Shown here: one piece after another, positions 1 through 7,933 of the stretch
Layout of the letters: each line of letters starts with the position of its first letter
Numbering within the stretch: position 1 is the stretch's first letter
Assembly (NCBI RefSeq): GCF_004116455.1
Contig: NZ_PDJU01000001.1
Location: 372,001-436,000, forward strand
Reading direction: 5' to 3'
Length of the DNA stretch: 64,000 nucleotides
Source of the DNA: Arcobacter sp. F155
GTDB lineage: Bacteria > Campylobacterota > Campylobacteria > Campylobacterales > Arcobacteraceae
Program-made: the position numbers and the translations under genes
Notes under the pieces: model-generated
The model's input: the letters and a program-made list of their open reading frames with translations, nothing else
Databases searched by the model: none
What the model was told of the DNA's origin: nothing

Positions 1-162
1 ACCTTTTGGTAAATCTAATTCTCTTAAATAAAATGCTATTTGATTAACTTTTGTAAATAACTCTTTATACGTTATCTCTTTTTCATTAAATTTTATTGCA
101 ACTTTTTCTGGGTGAGATGCTTGTGCATCTTCAATAAGTGTTCTAATACAGTTAATAGACAT
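1..162 (-). CDS. AMP-binding (adenylation/acyl-CoA synthetase family) enzyme, N-terminus only
   Basis: Partial gene: only the first 54 residues are in the window and the rest lies beyond the left edge. The peptide begins MSINCIRTLIEDAQ and has the N-terminal pattern of AMP-binding enzymes (HPEKVAI near residues 17-23, ITYKEL near 30-35, then a basic/hydrophobic helix), as seen in amino-acid adenylation domains and acyl-CoA synthetases. The start follows an AAAGGAG ribosome site and lies 11 bases after the MutL-like gene, so it is the fourth gene of the glutamate mutase operon. The context suggests that it activates the mutase product or a related acid, but the substrate pocket is not visible. 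A fatty acyl-CoA ligase cannot be excluded. Confidence 0.75.
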   Translation of the reverse strand, partial: MSINCIRTLIEDAQASHPEKVAIKFNEKEITYKELFTKVNQIAFYLRELDLPKG

Positions 163-173
163 AGTAATCTCCT

Positions 174-1364
174 TTACTTCTCTAACATTCCAAGAGTCCA
201 TACATCGTAATTATTATCCATTACAATTGTAGGGTTGTGTTGTGAATTTAATATTTTTTTATAGAAGAATGTTACTATATCTTCTATTTCTTCTTGTTTT
301 AATACTTTTGTAATTCCACCTGTTAAAACAATAGAGTTTAAAGCATTTAGTTTTAAGTTTACATAGGCTTGTCTATATGCTGATACTTTACAAAGTACTA
401 AGAAAATAGCAAGTTGCATTAAAACTCTTGTTGCTTTTTCACTTGTTTCATCAAAAATATGTTCAGTAACTTTTAAATGAGCTAATAGTTCATAAACAAA
501 CTCATTGTTTTTTGCTGCAAAGATTAAAGACTCTTTTGATTTGAAAACACCAAGTTTTTTAAATACAAGTCTATCATACTCATTTTCAGTTACCATATTC
601 TCTTCAACTAAGTCTTTAGAGTAGTGAATATCCGTAGTTGCTCCACCAATATCAATTAAAATATATGGGTCAGCAACCTTAAATTTTGAATCAATCATAG
701 GTAGAGTTTTATTTACAATATATGGAGTAGAGAAAATCTGATTAGAAGTAATATCATATAGGTGTTTGATATCTTCTTTCCCCATAATATCAGCTTGATA
801 AAGGTTTGTTAAATACTCTTTTAGGTTTTCTTCTTCAACATGAAGTTTTTCATTTATGATATTTGGTAGTACTACTACATTTTCAATATTTTCTTTTAAA
901 AATGCAGAGTCTTTTTCACTTCCAACATATACGATATTTGAGTAGTTTAAACCATCTAAGAACTTAAATAGTCTTTCATCAAAGATATTTGAAACAGAGT
1001 CAATTCCTCCAACAACTATTACTACATCAATTAACTCACTTGGAATAGAAGTTTTTTCAATATCTCTAAATAAAACAGTATCAATAATATTAATACCAGA
1101 ATTAAAGGCAATATTTGTTGCATATTTTAAAGAAAAAGAATTCGTAACTCCAATAATAAGAGTACTTAAACCTCCATTTGCAGAAGAACAAATATGAATA
1201 TTCTCTTTATCATAATCTTTGATGATTTCACCACATTTATAAGTTAAATCATCATAAATATCTTTGTTAAAGTCTCTAAAGTGTTGTTGTACATTATCTT
1301 TAGTACATAGTTTAAAGTATGTACTTCCTACATCAATTAATAGTTTATTTTCTAATTTACTCAT
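174..1364 (-). CDS. glmL: Glutamate mutase accessory protein, MutL/GlmL-like
   Basis: This 396-residue protein has the actin-like ATPase layout of the MutL family that accompanies B12-dependent glutamate mutases. A first phosphate loop LLIDVGSTYFK lies near residues 8-18, an internal LIDIGGATTDIH loop near 235-246, and a late VLTGGITK motif near 350. MutL family proteins are thought to protect or repair the mutase; the exact role is not well settled. It overlaps the epsilon subunit gene by four bases (ATGA), so translation is probably coupled. It appears somewhat shorter than some family members. It is not DNA mismatch repair MutL, with which it only shares a name. Confidence 0.88.
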   Translation of the reverse strand: MSKLENKLLIDVGSTYFKLCTKDNVQQHFRDFNKDIYDDLTYKCGEIIKDYDKENIHICSSANGGLSTLIIGVTNSFSLKYATNIAFNSGINIIDTVLFRDIEKTSIPSELIDVVIVVGGIDSVSNIFDERLFKFLDGLNYSNIVYVGSEKDSAFLKENIENVVVLPNIINEKLHVEEENLKEYLTNLYQADIMGKEDIKHLYDITSNQIFSTPYIVNKTLPMIDSKFKVADPYILIDIGGATTDIHYSKDLVEENMVTENEYDRLVFKKLGVFKSKESLIFAAKNNEFVYELLAHLKVTEHIFDETSEKATRVLMQLAIFLVLCKVSAYRQAYVNLKLNALNSIVLTGGITKVLKQEEIEDIVTFFYKKILNSQHNPTIVMDNNYDVWTLGMLEK

Positions 1365-2725
1365 TGCATAATTCCTATGTCATGGATGATATCATTTACA
1401 ATAGATGTTGTATCTTTATTTAAATCACATTGATTTTTTTCATATTCAAAACATCTATCTGGAATTGGAACTTTTCCTCTTTTTATGATTCTAATATTTT
1501 TATTTCTATCTCTTACAGTAATCATTTCATTATTATTGATGATATGTGGAGAGAATGGCACATCAATTGTTCCATTTTTAATAGAGTTGAATACTTTTCT
1601 CCAAAGTGTATCTGCTGGGTCATTGAATACAGCTTCCATAATAGCCATAACTTCAGCAGTTAAAATCTCTTCTTCTTGCTCATCTACAATATTTGGTAAA
1701 CCATTTAATATTCTAAGTAAATATTGTGTATTTGCTACTGTTTCTGCATTTGCCTCTTTTGTAGGAATACCAGAAGCTTCTTGTTTTGTTTTTGTAATAA
1801 TCTTATTTGCTCCAACCATAGAGGCAATTACAGTACTCATATTTATAAGTTGAGATGCAAAGTTTTGATCCATTGGGAATGCTCCCATCCATTGGTGATA
1901 AACTAAATGTATATCTGCATCTGTTACACCAATTTGCTCAGAATAATGCTTAGCTAGTTTTCTAATAACTGCACCCATAACTATATCTTGATTCATAGAA
2001 CCAGTTTGAGAGAATGATACAGAGAATGATTTAACACCTTCTTCTAAAGATAATAGCATCTCTAATAATTGAATTACAATAGTAATACAAGGAGGAACAA
2101 GTGTAGCTGTTAATGGTCCAAATGATTCTCTATTTATTGGTTCATTTAGTTTTGAATACTCAGCACAAACTCTTTCTACATATTTCCAGTAAAGGAATGC
2201 TTTATCTAAAGGAAAGTTTTTAGAGTAAGGTAGTAAATATGTAATTGGTCCACCTTCAATCTCAAAAATACCAGAAGCAATGGCAGTTTCTATTAAAAGT
2301 CTTGCATCAGGAGTACCATGTCTTAAAGAGATAGGTTTATTAAAGTGAGTCATCATTTTTCTTGATGTTCTATATCCATGGTTGATAAGTGGGTATCCAT
2401 TTAGCATATCAACTTCATTTTCTTCACTAAGTCTTAGCATTTTCTTTGCAGTTGTATAGTCGTTTAATCTTGTATTTGAATCAATAGTACAAGGTAATAC
2501 ATCTACATCTGCTTTATCAAAAAACTCATAAAGTGCAAACATCTTGTCATATGTTGGGAAACCACCTCTTGGTTGAACAAGCATTTTGTTTTTTGTTTTG
2601 AAGTTGTAAGAGATAAATAAATCTTTTGAAGCATTTTTTACAAACTCTTCAACTTCTGCAAAATCAAAGTTATCAACGTATTCGTTGTTTAATATGATAT
2701 TTCTTTCTTCTTGTAGTAAACTCAT
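1361..2725 (-). CDS. glmE: Glutamate mutase epsilon subunit (methylaspartate mutase E)
   Basis: This 454-residue TIM-barrel subunit converts L-glutamate to (2S,3S)-3-methylaspartate together with the B12-binding sigma subunit. Three arginines that form the substrate-holding claw in characterised GlmE appear at matching spacing: R53 in LVQPRGG, R86 in DSNTR and R135 in SLRHGTPD. The stretches EGGPITYLLPY and FGPLTATLVPP also fit the family. Its start overlaps the sigma subunit stop (TAATG) and its stop overlaps the MutL-like start. No methylaspartate ammonia-lyase is in the window, so a role in glutamate fermentation is not supported here. A neighbouring adenylation enzyme points instead to use of the product in biosynthesis (inference). 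Confidence 0.92.
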   Translation of the reverse strand: MSLLQEERNIILNNEYVDNFDFAEVEEFVKNASKDLFISYNFKTKNKMLVQPRGGFPTYDKMFALYEFFDKADVDVLPCTIDSNTRLNDYTTAKKMLRLSEENEVDMLNGYPLINHGYRTSRKMMTHFNKPISLRHGTPDARLLIETAIASGIFEIEGGPITYLLPYSKNFPLDKAFLYWKYVERVCAEYSKLNEPINRESFGPLTATLVPPCITIVIQLLEMLLSLEEGVKSFSVSFSQTGSMNQDIVMGAVIRKLAKHYSEQIGVTDADIHLVYHQWMGAFPMDQNFASQLINMSTVIASMVGANKIITKTKQEASGIPTKEANAETVANTQYLLRILNGLPNIVDEQEEEILTAEVMAIMEAVFNDPADTLWRKVFNSIKNGTIDVPFSPHIINNNEMITVRDRNKNIRIIKRGKVPIPDRCFEYEKNQCDLNKDTTSIVNDIIHDIGIMQ

Positions 2726-3135
2726 TAATTTCTTTCCTTCATGAATTTTTCTAACTCATCTAATCCTGTATTTAAATCAACTTGGTGAAATACCAAATCA
2801 AATCCATAGTTTTTAAACCTAGGAACAATATCAGAAGCATCCCCAGTTCCTACAACTAGGTTTCCACCAATCATAAATACTACATTATCAAGAAGATTTC
2901 CATACTTTGCTTTTAAGATTTTAACTTCTCTACACCAACCTTCAGCTTCTCCATTTAATGAAGAGATTAGAAGAATATCTGCGTTAGTTTCTACCACTGC
3001 ATCAACAAACTCTTCTAAGTATGTATTTACACCTAAGTTAAATACTTCAAAGCCTCTAGCTTGCAGTGAAAGTTCTATAAGTCTGTTTGCTACAACGTGG
3101 ATGTCGTTTCCAACTACACCTGTTACTACTTTCAT
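2725..3135 (-). CDS. glmS: Glutamate mutase sigma subunit, cobalamin-binding
   Basis: This 136-residue B12-binding Rossmann-type subunit delivers adenosylcobalamin to GlmE. I start it at the ATG giving MKVVTGVVGNDIH, which matches the normal family length (about 137) and has an AGG upstream; a TTG twelve codons earlier is less likely. The base-off/His-on motif is D11-I-H13-V-V-A16, so the usual final glycine of DxHxxG is alanine. The later ligand-pocket segments LLISSLNGEAEG and FMIGGNLVVG are present. It is the first gene of the operon glmS-glmE-glmL-adenylation enzyme. The axial histidine is intact, so cobalamin binding is expected. Confidence 0.9.
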   Translation of the reverse strand: MKVVTGVVGNDIHVVANRLIELSLQARGFEVFNLGVNTYLEEFVDAVVETNADILLISSLNGEAEGWCREVKILKAKYGNLLDNVVFMIGGNLVVGTGDASDIVPRFKNYGFDLVFHQVDLNTGLDELEKFMKERN

Positions 3136-3232
3136 TTGATTACCTACATTTTGATTATTATTAAAAGGCAAATAGTTTAGCTAAAAGTAGGTTACATTTC
3201 TATTAGAATGATTTATGAAAGTACCAAGAAAC

Positions 3233-3265
3233 CACAACTACTTACTTTGTTTCGTAAAAGTTGTG
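3233..3265 (-). terminator. Hairpin downstream of the lipoprotein gene
   Basis: Arms CACAACT (3233-3239) and AGTTGTG (3259-3265) are perfectly complementary, with a weaker inner TAC/GTA pairing. The hairpin lies between the stop of the minus-strand lipoprotein gene and the glutamate mutase operon. The minus-strand sequence after it is only moderately T-rich, so this may be a weak terminator. Confidence 0.45.
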
Positions 3266-3289
3266 AAATTGTTTTAAGTTAATTGTTTA

Positions 3290-3910
3290 CTAAAGAATAT
3301 TTAGATTAATGTCATTTATTGAGTCTTTTGCTATTTTTTTAGCTAATTTAGTGTTGTACTCTTTTATTAGTTCATCTTTATTTGCAGGTATATGATATGT
3401 TGGGTTAAAAGAGTATTTTATGTTTTTACATACATTTTTAGAAAAGGATTGTTTATAAACTTTAGAGAAAAGTACTTCTTTATTTTTTGATATTAAATCT
3501 ATTTTTGTTTCTAGATTAAACTCTTTTTTCTTACAAGGGATTTGTACTTTTCCATATTCTATACATTTTCTTGAGTTGTTCACAATTTTATAGTTTAAAC
3601 ATTTTTCAGTATTTGTAGGTTTATAAAAGTACTCAAAATTCATATTTGAGTTTAATATCTCAGTTTTAATAGTTGCATCTGTTTTTTCTTTTTTTGTTGC
3701 CAGCTTTTTATTGTTTTGTTTGCTAATCTCTTTTGTAAGATGCTCTTTTAAGTTTAAATTGTCATTTTCTATATGACTTATGTAAATAGCTTCGATTTTT
3801 TTAGTAACTTTTGTTTCTTTTGCATTTGTTAAATCATTTTTTTTGTTACTACAAGAAACTATAAATAGTGATAAAACCACTATAAATAGGGTGTTTAATA
3901 CAGTTTTCAT
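3290..3910 (-). CDS. Small secreted lipoprotein of unknown function
   Basis: This 206-residue protein starts with a lipoprotein signal: a basic n-region, a hydrophobic stretch, and the lipobox FIVSC with the cysteine at residue 20. The mature part is lysine- and asparagine-rich, with four more cysteines around CLNYKIVNNSRKCIEYG and PCKKKEF that could form disulfides. It has no domain I recognise. An AAGGAG site precedes the start. It stands alone between the divergent region at 3911-4168 and the glutamate mutase operon. The low-complexity charged composition suggests a species-restricted envelope protein. Confidence 0.7.
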   Translation of the reverse strand: MKTVLNTLFIVVLSLFIVSCSNKKNDLTNAKETKVTKKIEAIYISHIENDNLNLKEHLTKEISKQNNKKLATKKEKTDATIKTEILNSNMNFEYFYKPTNTEKCLNYKIVNNSRKCIEYGKVQIPCKKKEFNLETKIDLISKNKEVLFSKVYKQSFSKNVCKNIKYSFNPTYHIPANKDELIKEYNTKLAKKIAKDSINDINLNIL

Positions 3911-4003
3911 AAAATCTCCTTGCTATTAGAATTGAAATTATAGTATAAAAAAATTAATTAATTAAGATAATTAACACACAATTAACATTTTTATATTAAA
4001 CTT

Positions 4004-4116
4004 ACACCATAAGAAAATTAAAAACCTCCTACTACTAAATAATTTTAATTTTCGTCATCATTACAACTGAATATAATTGAATATAGCCTCACTTTCTTAA
4101 GTGGGGCTTTTTTTTT
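4004..4116 (+). ncRNA. Candidate small RNA with CU-rich loop and intrinsic terminator
   Basis: A plus-strand intrinsic terminator at 4085-4116 has no plus-strand gene ahead of it, since the gene to the left runs the other way. A -10-like TATATT at 3992-3997 would place a start near 4004. The RNA would contain a 10-bp hairpin (AAAATTAAAA 4014-4023 with TTTTAATTTT 4043-4052) whose loop holds ACCTCCTACTACT, complementary to Shine-Dalgarno sequences. No convincing ORF lies inside. Transcription is inferred, not shown. Confidence 0.45.
4085..4116 (+). terminator. Intrinsic terminator
   Basis: Stem AGCCTCACTT (4085-4094), loop TCTT and arm AAGTGGGGCT (4099-4108, one G-U pair) run into eight further Ts. 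The reverse strand has no T run, so it works on the plus strand only. Confidence 0.8.
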
Positions 4117-4133
4117 CTTGATTTTAATACAAA

Positions 4134-4151
4134 TTGATATATCATTATCAA
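4134..4151. promoter_or_regulatory. Fur-box-like palindrome ahead of the uptake operon
   Basis: TTGATATATCATTATCAA resembles the GATAATGATAATCATTATC Fur consensus, especially the right half ATCATTATC. It lies 17 bases before the start of the SafE-like gene and after the terminator at 4116, where a promoter is expected. The site suggests iron-dependent control of the operon. Confidence 0.45.
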
Positions 4152-4168
4152 AATTTTTTAGGGAAATA

Positions 4169-4879
4169 ATGGAAAGTATTAGTATTCTAACAATTATTAC
4201 AATAGCATTTTTAGGTTCTTTTGGACACTGTATAGGTATGTGTGGAGGAATTGTAGTTGCTTATTCAAGTACAAAAGTAAATAGTACTTGGAATAAAACT
4301 AAACAAGCAAGTTCTCATGTTCTTTACTCATTTGGAAGAATTACTACTTATGTGATATTAGGTGCTATTTTTGGTTTTGTTGGTTCTGTTGTAACTTTTG
4401 ATAATACAACTAATGGAATACTTCTCATTGTAACTGGAATTTTAATGGTTTTAGTAGGGCTTTCTCTTAGTGGAAAGTTGAAGTTTCTAACTTCTATTGA
4501 GCACTCTGTATCGAAATCTGAACTTTATCAAAAAAGTTTTAGAAAACTTTTGAGTTCTGATTCTTTGTTTAGCTTCTATTTTCTTGGTATGTTAAACGGT
4601 CTACTTCCTTGCGGTTTTGTTTATGTTTTTGCAATAACAGCAGCAAGTACAGCAAGTGCTATTTGGGGTGCTTTTGTTATGCTTATATTTGGTCTTAGTA
4701 CTCTTCCTGCGATGTTCTCTTTAGGTTTTTTTGTTGGGATTTTTAAACAAGTTGCTCTAAGAAATTTATTTATTACTTTAGCTTCTATCTTAGTAATTTT
4801 ATTTGGAGTTTATACTATTTACAATGGTTATAACTTCATGAATGGTGAAACTAAAACTATACTTACACCTTCTAATTAG
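4169..4879 (+). CDS. SafE/TauE-like (COG2836-type) integral membrane protein
   Basis: This 236-residue protein has about six membrane segments. The start is the ATG after AGGGA at 4160; an in-frame TTG 17 codons earlier would sit on the upstream terminator. Diagnostic repeats are FGHCIGMCGGIV near residues 18-29 and NGLLPCGFVYVF near 148-159, the paired Cys/Gly-rich motifs of the UreH/SafE membrane family related to DsbD/CcdA. Family members are annotated as sulfite exporters or linked to copper and cytochrome oxidase assembly, so the transported substrate is unknown. It leads the TonB receptor/BtuFDC operon behind a Fur-like site, which hints at metal or metal-chelate handling. Confidence 0.75.
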   Translation: MESISILTIITIAFLGSFGHCIGMCGGIVVAYSSTKVNSTWNKTKQASSHVLYSFGRITTYVILGAIFGFVGSVVTFDNTTNGILLIVTGILMVLVGLSLSGKLKFLTSIEHSVSKSELYQKSFRKLLSSDSLFSFYFLGMLNGLLPCGFVYVFAITAASTASAIWGAFVMLIFGLSTLPAMFSLGFFVGIFKQVALRNLFITLASILVILFGVYTIYNGYNFMNGETKTILTPSN

Positions 4880-4950
4880 TTTGTTACAACTAGATTACCT
4901 TTATGTTTATTACATAGAATTCCACAAAATTTATAAGGAGGTAATAAAGT

Positions 4951-5154
4951 ATGGTTAAAAGTTTTAAAAAATACTTCTCATTTTTTGGTATATTAAATGC
5001 CACTACAAGCGTAAAAATAAACTCACTTCTTAATAGTTTAAACTACCTAATAAATATTGATATACCAAAGATTATGAAAAAACTTCATGTTTCGCAATTA
5101 AAACCCATCAAACTTTATTCTACTAACAAATGCAACACACAAGGAAAAAATTAA
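4951..5154 (+). CDS. Small ORF of unknown function translationally coupled to the receptor
   Basis: This ORF encodes 67 residues, is basic (many K, few D/E) and has no recognisable domain. Two features favour real translation. A near-perfect AAGGAGG lies nine bases before the ATG, and its TAA overlaps the ATG of the TonB receptor gene as TAATG. The peptide has no clear signal sequence and little hydrophobicity. It may be a leader ORF that sets ribosome entry into the receptor gene. The alternative is a chance ORF in a long leader. Confidence 0.45.
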   Translation: MVKSFKKYFSFFGILNATTSVKINSLLNSLNYLINIDIPKIMKKLHVSQLKPIKLYSTNKCNTQGKN

Positions 5155-7097
5155 TGCAAAAGAAAACTACATGTTTAAGCGTAGTTGCTTCGCTTTTTTT
5201 AGCAACAAATCTTTACTCGCAAACTGAACAATTATCAAGTATCGAAGTTACATCTTCTTATTTAAGTTCAAATGAAAAAACAGCAACATTCTCAACTGAA
5301 ATCTATACAAAAGATGAAATAGAAAAATCAAAATCTAAAGATGTATATGACTTTTTAAATTCACAAACATCAATTAATATTGCACCTAATTACGGTAATA
5401 CTTTTACTCAAAAAATTGATTTAAGAGGATATGGTATTGGTGATGGATATCAAAATGTAGTAGTAACAGTAAATGGAAGAAAACTTAATAATATTGATAT
5501 GCAATCACAATTATTATCTTCAATACCTTTAGAAAGTATTGAAAAAATTGAGATTATAAAAGGAAGTGGTTCTGTTCAATATGGTGATGGAGCAAATGCA
5601 GGAGTTATAAACATCATAACAAATGGTAAAAATGATAACTATGTTATGGCTCATATGGGAAATGATGATACAAAAGGTGGCACTTTAAGTTTAGGTTTCA
5701 ATAATGAAAACCTAATTATTAATGCTTTAGTAGACTATAGTTCTACGAATGGAACAAGAGAAGATAGTTTAAATAATAAAGACTCAAACCATAATAGAAA
5801 TAGAAAAGTTGAAGTAATCTATTTTCCAACTGAAAACTTAGAGTTAAGAGCAGGAAGAACACTTTCTGATATGCGTTTAAAATATGCAGGTCCTTTAACA
5901 AAAGATAAATATAAAAATAATCCAAATCAATCAAATGGTTTTACGGAACAGTATTTTAATAGTTATTTAACAACTTTAGGTACAACTTATAACTTGAATG
6001 AAAACTACTCATTTGATGTAAACTATAATAGAGAAGATAAGTTGAGTAAATTTGTTGGAAGTTCTGAATCTCAATATGAGTATGAATCATTTAATACTTC
6101 TTTTAATATAAAAAAAGATAATTATTCTATTGTGATTGGAGCAGACACTTTTGATGGAGATAGAATAAAATCTACAAATGTTACAAACAAGACAAATAAA
6201 GCACTATTTGTATCTGCTGATTATCAGTTTTCAAAAGATTTAAAAGTGTCAGCAGGTCTTAGAAGAGAAAAAGTAGAGTATGACTATAATCCGTCATCAG
6301 GAGATAGTTTAAGTACAGCTGAGTATTTAAATGCTTATGATGTAGGGATTAATTACTCTTTATCTGATTCTTCATCTATTTTTGCAAACTATAACAGAGC
6401 TTATCAAACTCCTGATATTGATAGGTTTTTTTCTTCAACTTTGACTAATGTAGGAGGTACATGGATTGAAACAGTATCTTCTTTTAATGGTTTTATTGAT
6501 TCGGCAAGAGTAAGAAATTATACTATTGGATATAATAATATTCAAAAAAATAATAAGCTTAAGGTTTCAATTTTCAGAAGTGAATTAACTAATGAAATTT
6601 ATTACTATAAAACAGGACCTTTTAGTGGTATTAATACAAATATTGATAAATCTCATAAATATGGTATAGAGATTTTTGATAAATATATAATTAATAAAAA
6701 TTTATATACTTCAATTAACTACTCTTATATTATTTCAAAAATTGATAAAGAAGATGAAGGAAACGGAGCTTATAATGGTAAGGACTTACCTGGGGTATCT
6801 AAGCATAATCTTACACTAAATTTAGGATATACTTACAAAAAATTAAATACAATATTATCTCATACTTATAGAAGTAGTGCCTATGCCGCAAATGATTTTG
6901 AAAACAATTTTGACCAAAAACAAGAAGCTTATAACTCAACAGACTTAAGTGCTTCTTATAACTTTAAAAATATTGAGCTTTTTGCAAAAATTCAAAATCT
7001 TTTTGATAGAAAAAATGGTTTATGGATAAGCGATGACAATATCTATCCAGTTAACTTTGAAAGAACATATTATGCAGGAATCAAGTATAAATTCTAA
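5154..7097 (+). CDS. TonB-dependent outer-membrane receptor, BtuB-like
   Basis: This 647-residue protein has a signal peptide (MQKKTTCLSVVASLFLATNLYSQ), a plug domain with a TonB-box-like SSIEVTSS near residue 28 and the plug signature IEIIKGSGSVQYGDGANAGVINIIT near residues 135-160. A beta-barrel repeat region ends in YAGIKYKF with a terminal aromatic. The start is the ATG eight bases after AAGGA at 5141; an upstream in-frame ATG lacks a site. Its stop overlaps the BtuF-like gene. Size and the BtuFDC and cbi neighbours favour corrinoid uptake, but the Fur-like site means a siderophore or heme receptor is possible. Confidence 0.85.
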   Translation: MQKKTTCLSVVASLFLATNLYSQTEQLSSIEVTSSYLSSNEKTATFSTEIYTKDEIEKSKSKDVYDFLNSQTSINIAPNYGNTFTQKIDLRGYGIGDGYQNVVVTVNGRKLNNIDMQSQLLSSIPLESIEKIEIIKGSGSVQYGDGANAGVINIITNGKNDNYVMAHMGNDDTKGGTLSLGFNNENLIINALVDYSSTNGTREDSLNNKDSNHNRNRKVEVIYFPTENLELRAGRTLSDMRLKYAGPLTKDKYKNNPNQSNGFTEQYFNSYLTTLGTTYNLNENYSFDVNYNREDKLSKFVGSSESQYEYESFNTSFNIKKDNYSIVIGADTFDGDRIKSTNVTNKTNKALFVSADYQFSKDLKVSAGLRREKVEYDYNPSSGDSLSTAEYLNAYDVGINYSLSDSSSIFANYNRAYQTPDIDRFFSSTLTNVGGTWIETVSSFNGFIDSARVRNYTIGYNNIQKNNKLKVSIFRSELTNEIYYYKTGPFSGINTNIDKSHKYGIEIFDKYIINKNLYTSINYSYIISKIDKEDEGNGAYNGKDLPGVSKHNLTLNLGYTYKKLNTILSHTYRSSAYAANDFENNFDQKQEAYNSTDLSASYNFKNIELFAKIQNLFDRKNGLWISDDNIYPVNFERTYYAGIKYKF

Positions 7098-7933
7098 TGA
7101 AAAAATATTTATTAACTCTTCTTTTTATTGTTAATTTATCTGCCAATACTCAAAGTGAGCAAAGAATTATAACACTATCTCCTTCTTTAAATGAGATAGT
7201 GTTTGCTCTTGGTAGTGGTAAAAATATAGTTGCTAATACACAGTATTGCAACTATCCTGAAGAGTCTAAAAATATACCTAAAGTTGGTGGTTATGCTTCA
7301 ATATCATTAGAAAAAATGTTAAAAGCAAAGCCAACTTTAGTTCTTGCTCAAAACTATGATGAACAATTACTTGCAAACTTAAAAAAACTAAATCTAAACT
7401 ATCACTCTTTTAAAACTGATAATTTATCTTCCATAAAAACTACAATCAATAGTGTGTCAAAACTTGTTGGAAAACAGCAAAAAGCAGAAGAACTTATTTC
7501 AAATATTGATAAAAAGTTAAATGAAGTTTCAAATATAGTAAAAGACAAAGATATTTTAATAGTAATTAGCCCAAGAAAAGACTTGAATAAATCTATTTAC
7601 GTAACAGGAAACAATCTATATTTTAATGATATAATTAAAGCTTCGGGAAACAAAAATGCATACAAGTCTAAAAGTCTTGCTCAGCCTGTTGTAAATGTTG
7701 AGAAGATAATACATATGAATCCTGATATTATAATTTTACTTGCACCTTATATTCACGACAATAAGATTAGTTTTGATGAGTTAAAAAAGCCTTGGAGAAA
7801 ACTTCCCGTAAAGGCAAGTAAAAATGACAATATCTATATTATAGATAAAGAGTATGCAGGAATTCCTAGTCACAGAGTAGTTTATTTTATGGAAGATTTT
7901 AAAGATATATTAGTAAATGTTAGAGATAAATAG
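7097..7933 (+). CDS. btuF: Periplasmic corrinoid-binding protein, BtuF-like
   Basis: This 278-residue protein has a cleavable signal peptide (about the first 17 residues) and the two-lobe periplasmic binding fold of the BtuF/FhuD class. The opening RIITLSPSLNEIVFALGSGKN is typical of BtuF, followed by KVGGYASISLEKMLKAKPTLVLAQ and a late VEKIIHMNPDIIILL. It hands substrate to the BtuC/BtuD transporter encoded next. The gene begins inside the receptor stop (TAATG) and overlaps the ATPase gene by 17 bases, so the operon is tightly coupled. A ferric siderophore-binding role is the main alternative. Confidence 0.78.
   Translation: MKKYLLTLLFIVNLSANTQSEQRIITLSPSLNEIVFALGSGKNIVANTQYCNYPEESKNIPKVGGYASISLEKMLKAKPTLVLAQNYDEQLLANLKKLNLNYHSFKTDNLSSIKTTINSVSKLVGKQQKAEELISNIDKKLNEVSNIVKDKDILIVISPRKDLNKSIYVTGNNLYFNDIIKASGNKNAYKSKSLAQPVVNVEKIIHMNPDIIILLAPYIHDNKISFDELKKPWRKLPVKASKNDNIYIIDKEYAGIPSHRVVYFMEDFKDILVNVRDK

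Noticed and set aside
1430-1906. Plus-strand ORFs over the glutamate mutase genes
   Set aside because: They are antisense shadows of glmE with low-complexity hydrophobic composition.
4880-4950. Cobalamin riboswitch before the receptor operon
   Set aside because: I looked for a B12-box-like consensus here, before cbiA and before cbiM, and saw none; the leaders are also too short or lack the expected fold elements.
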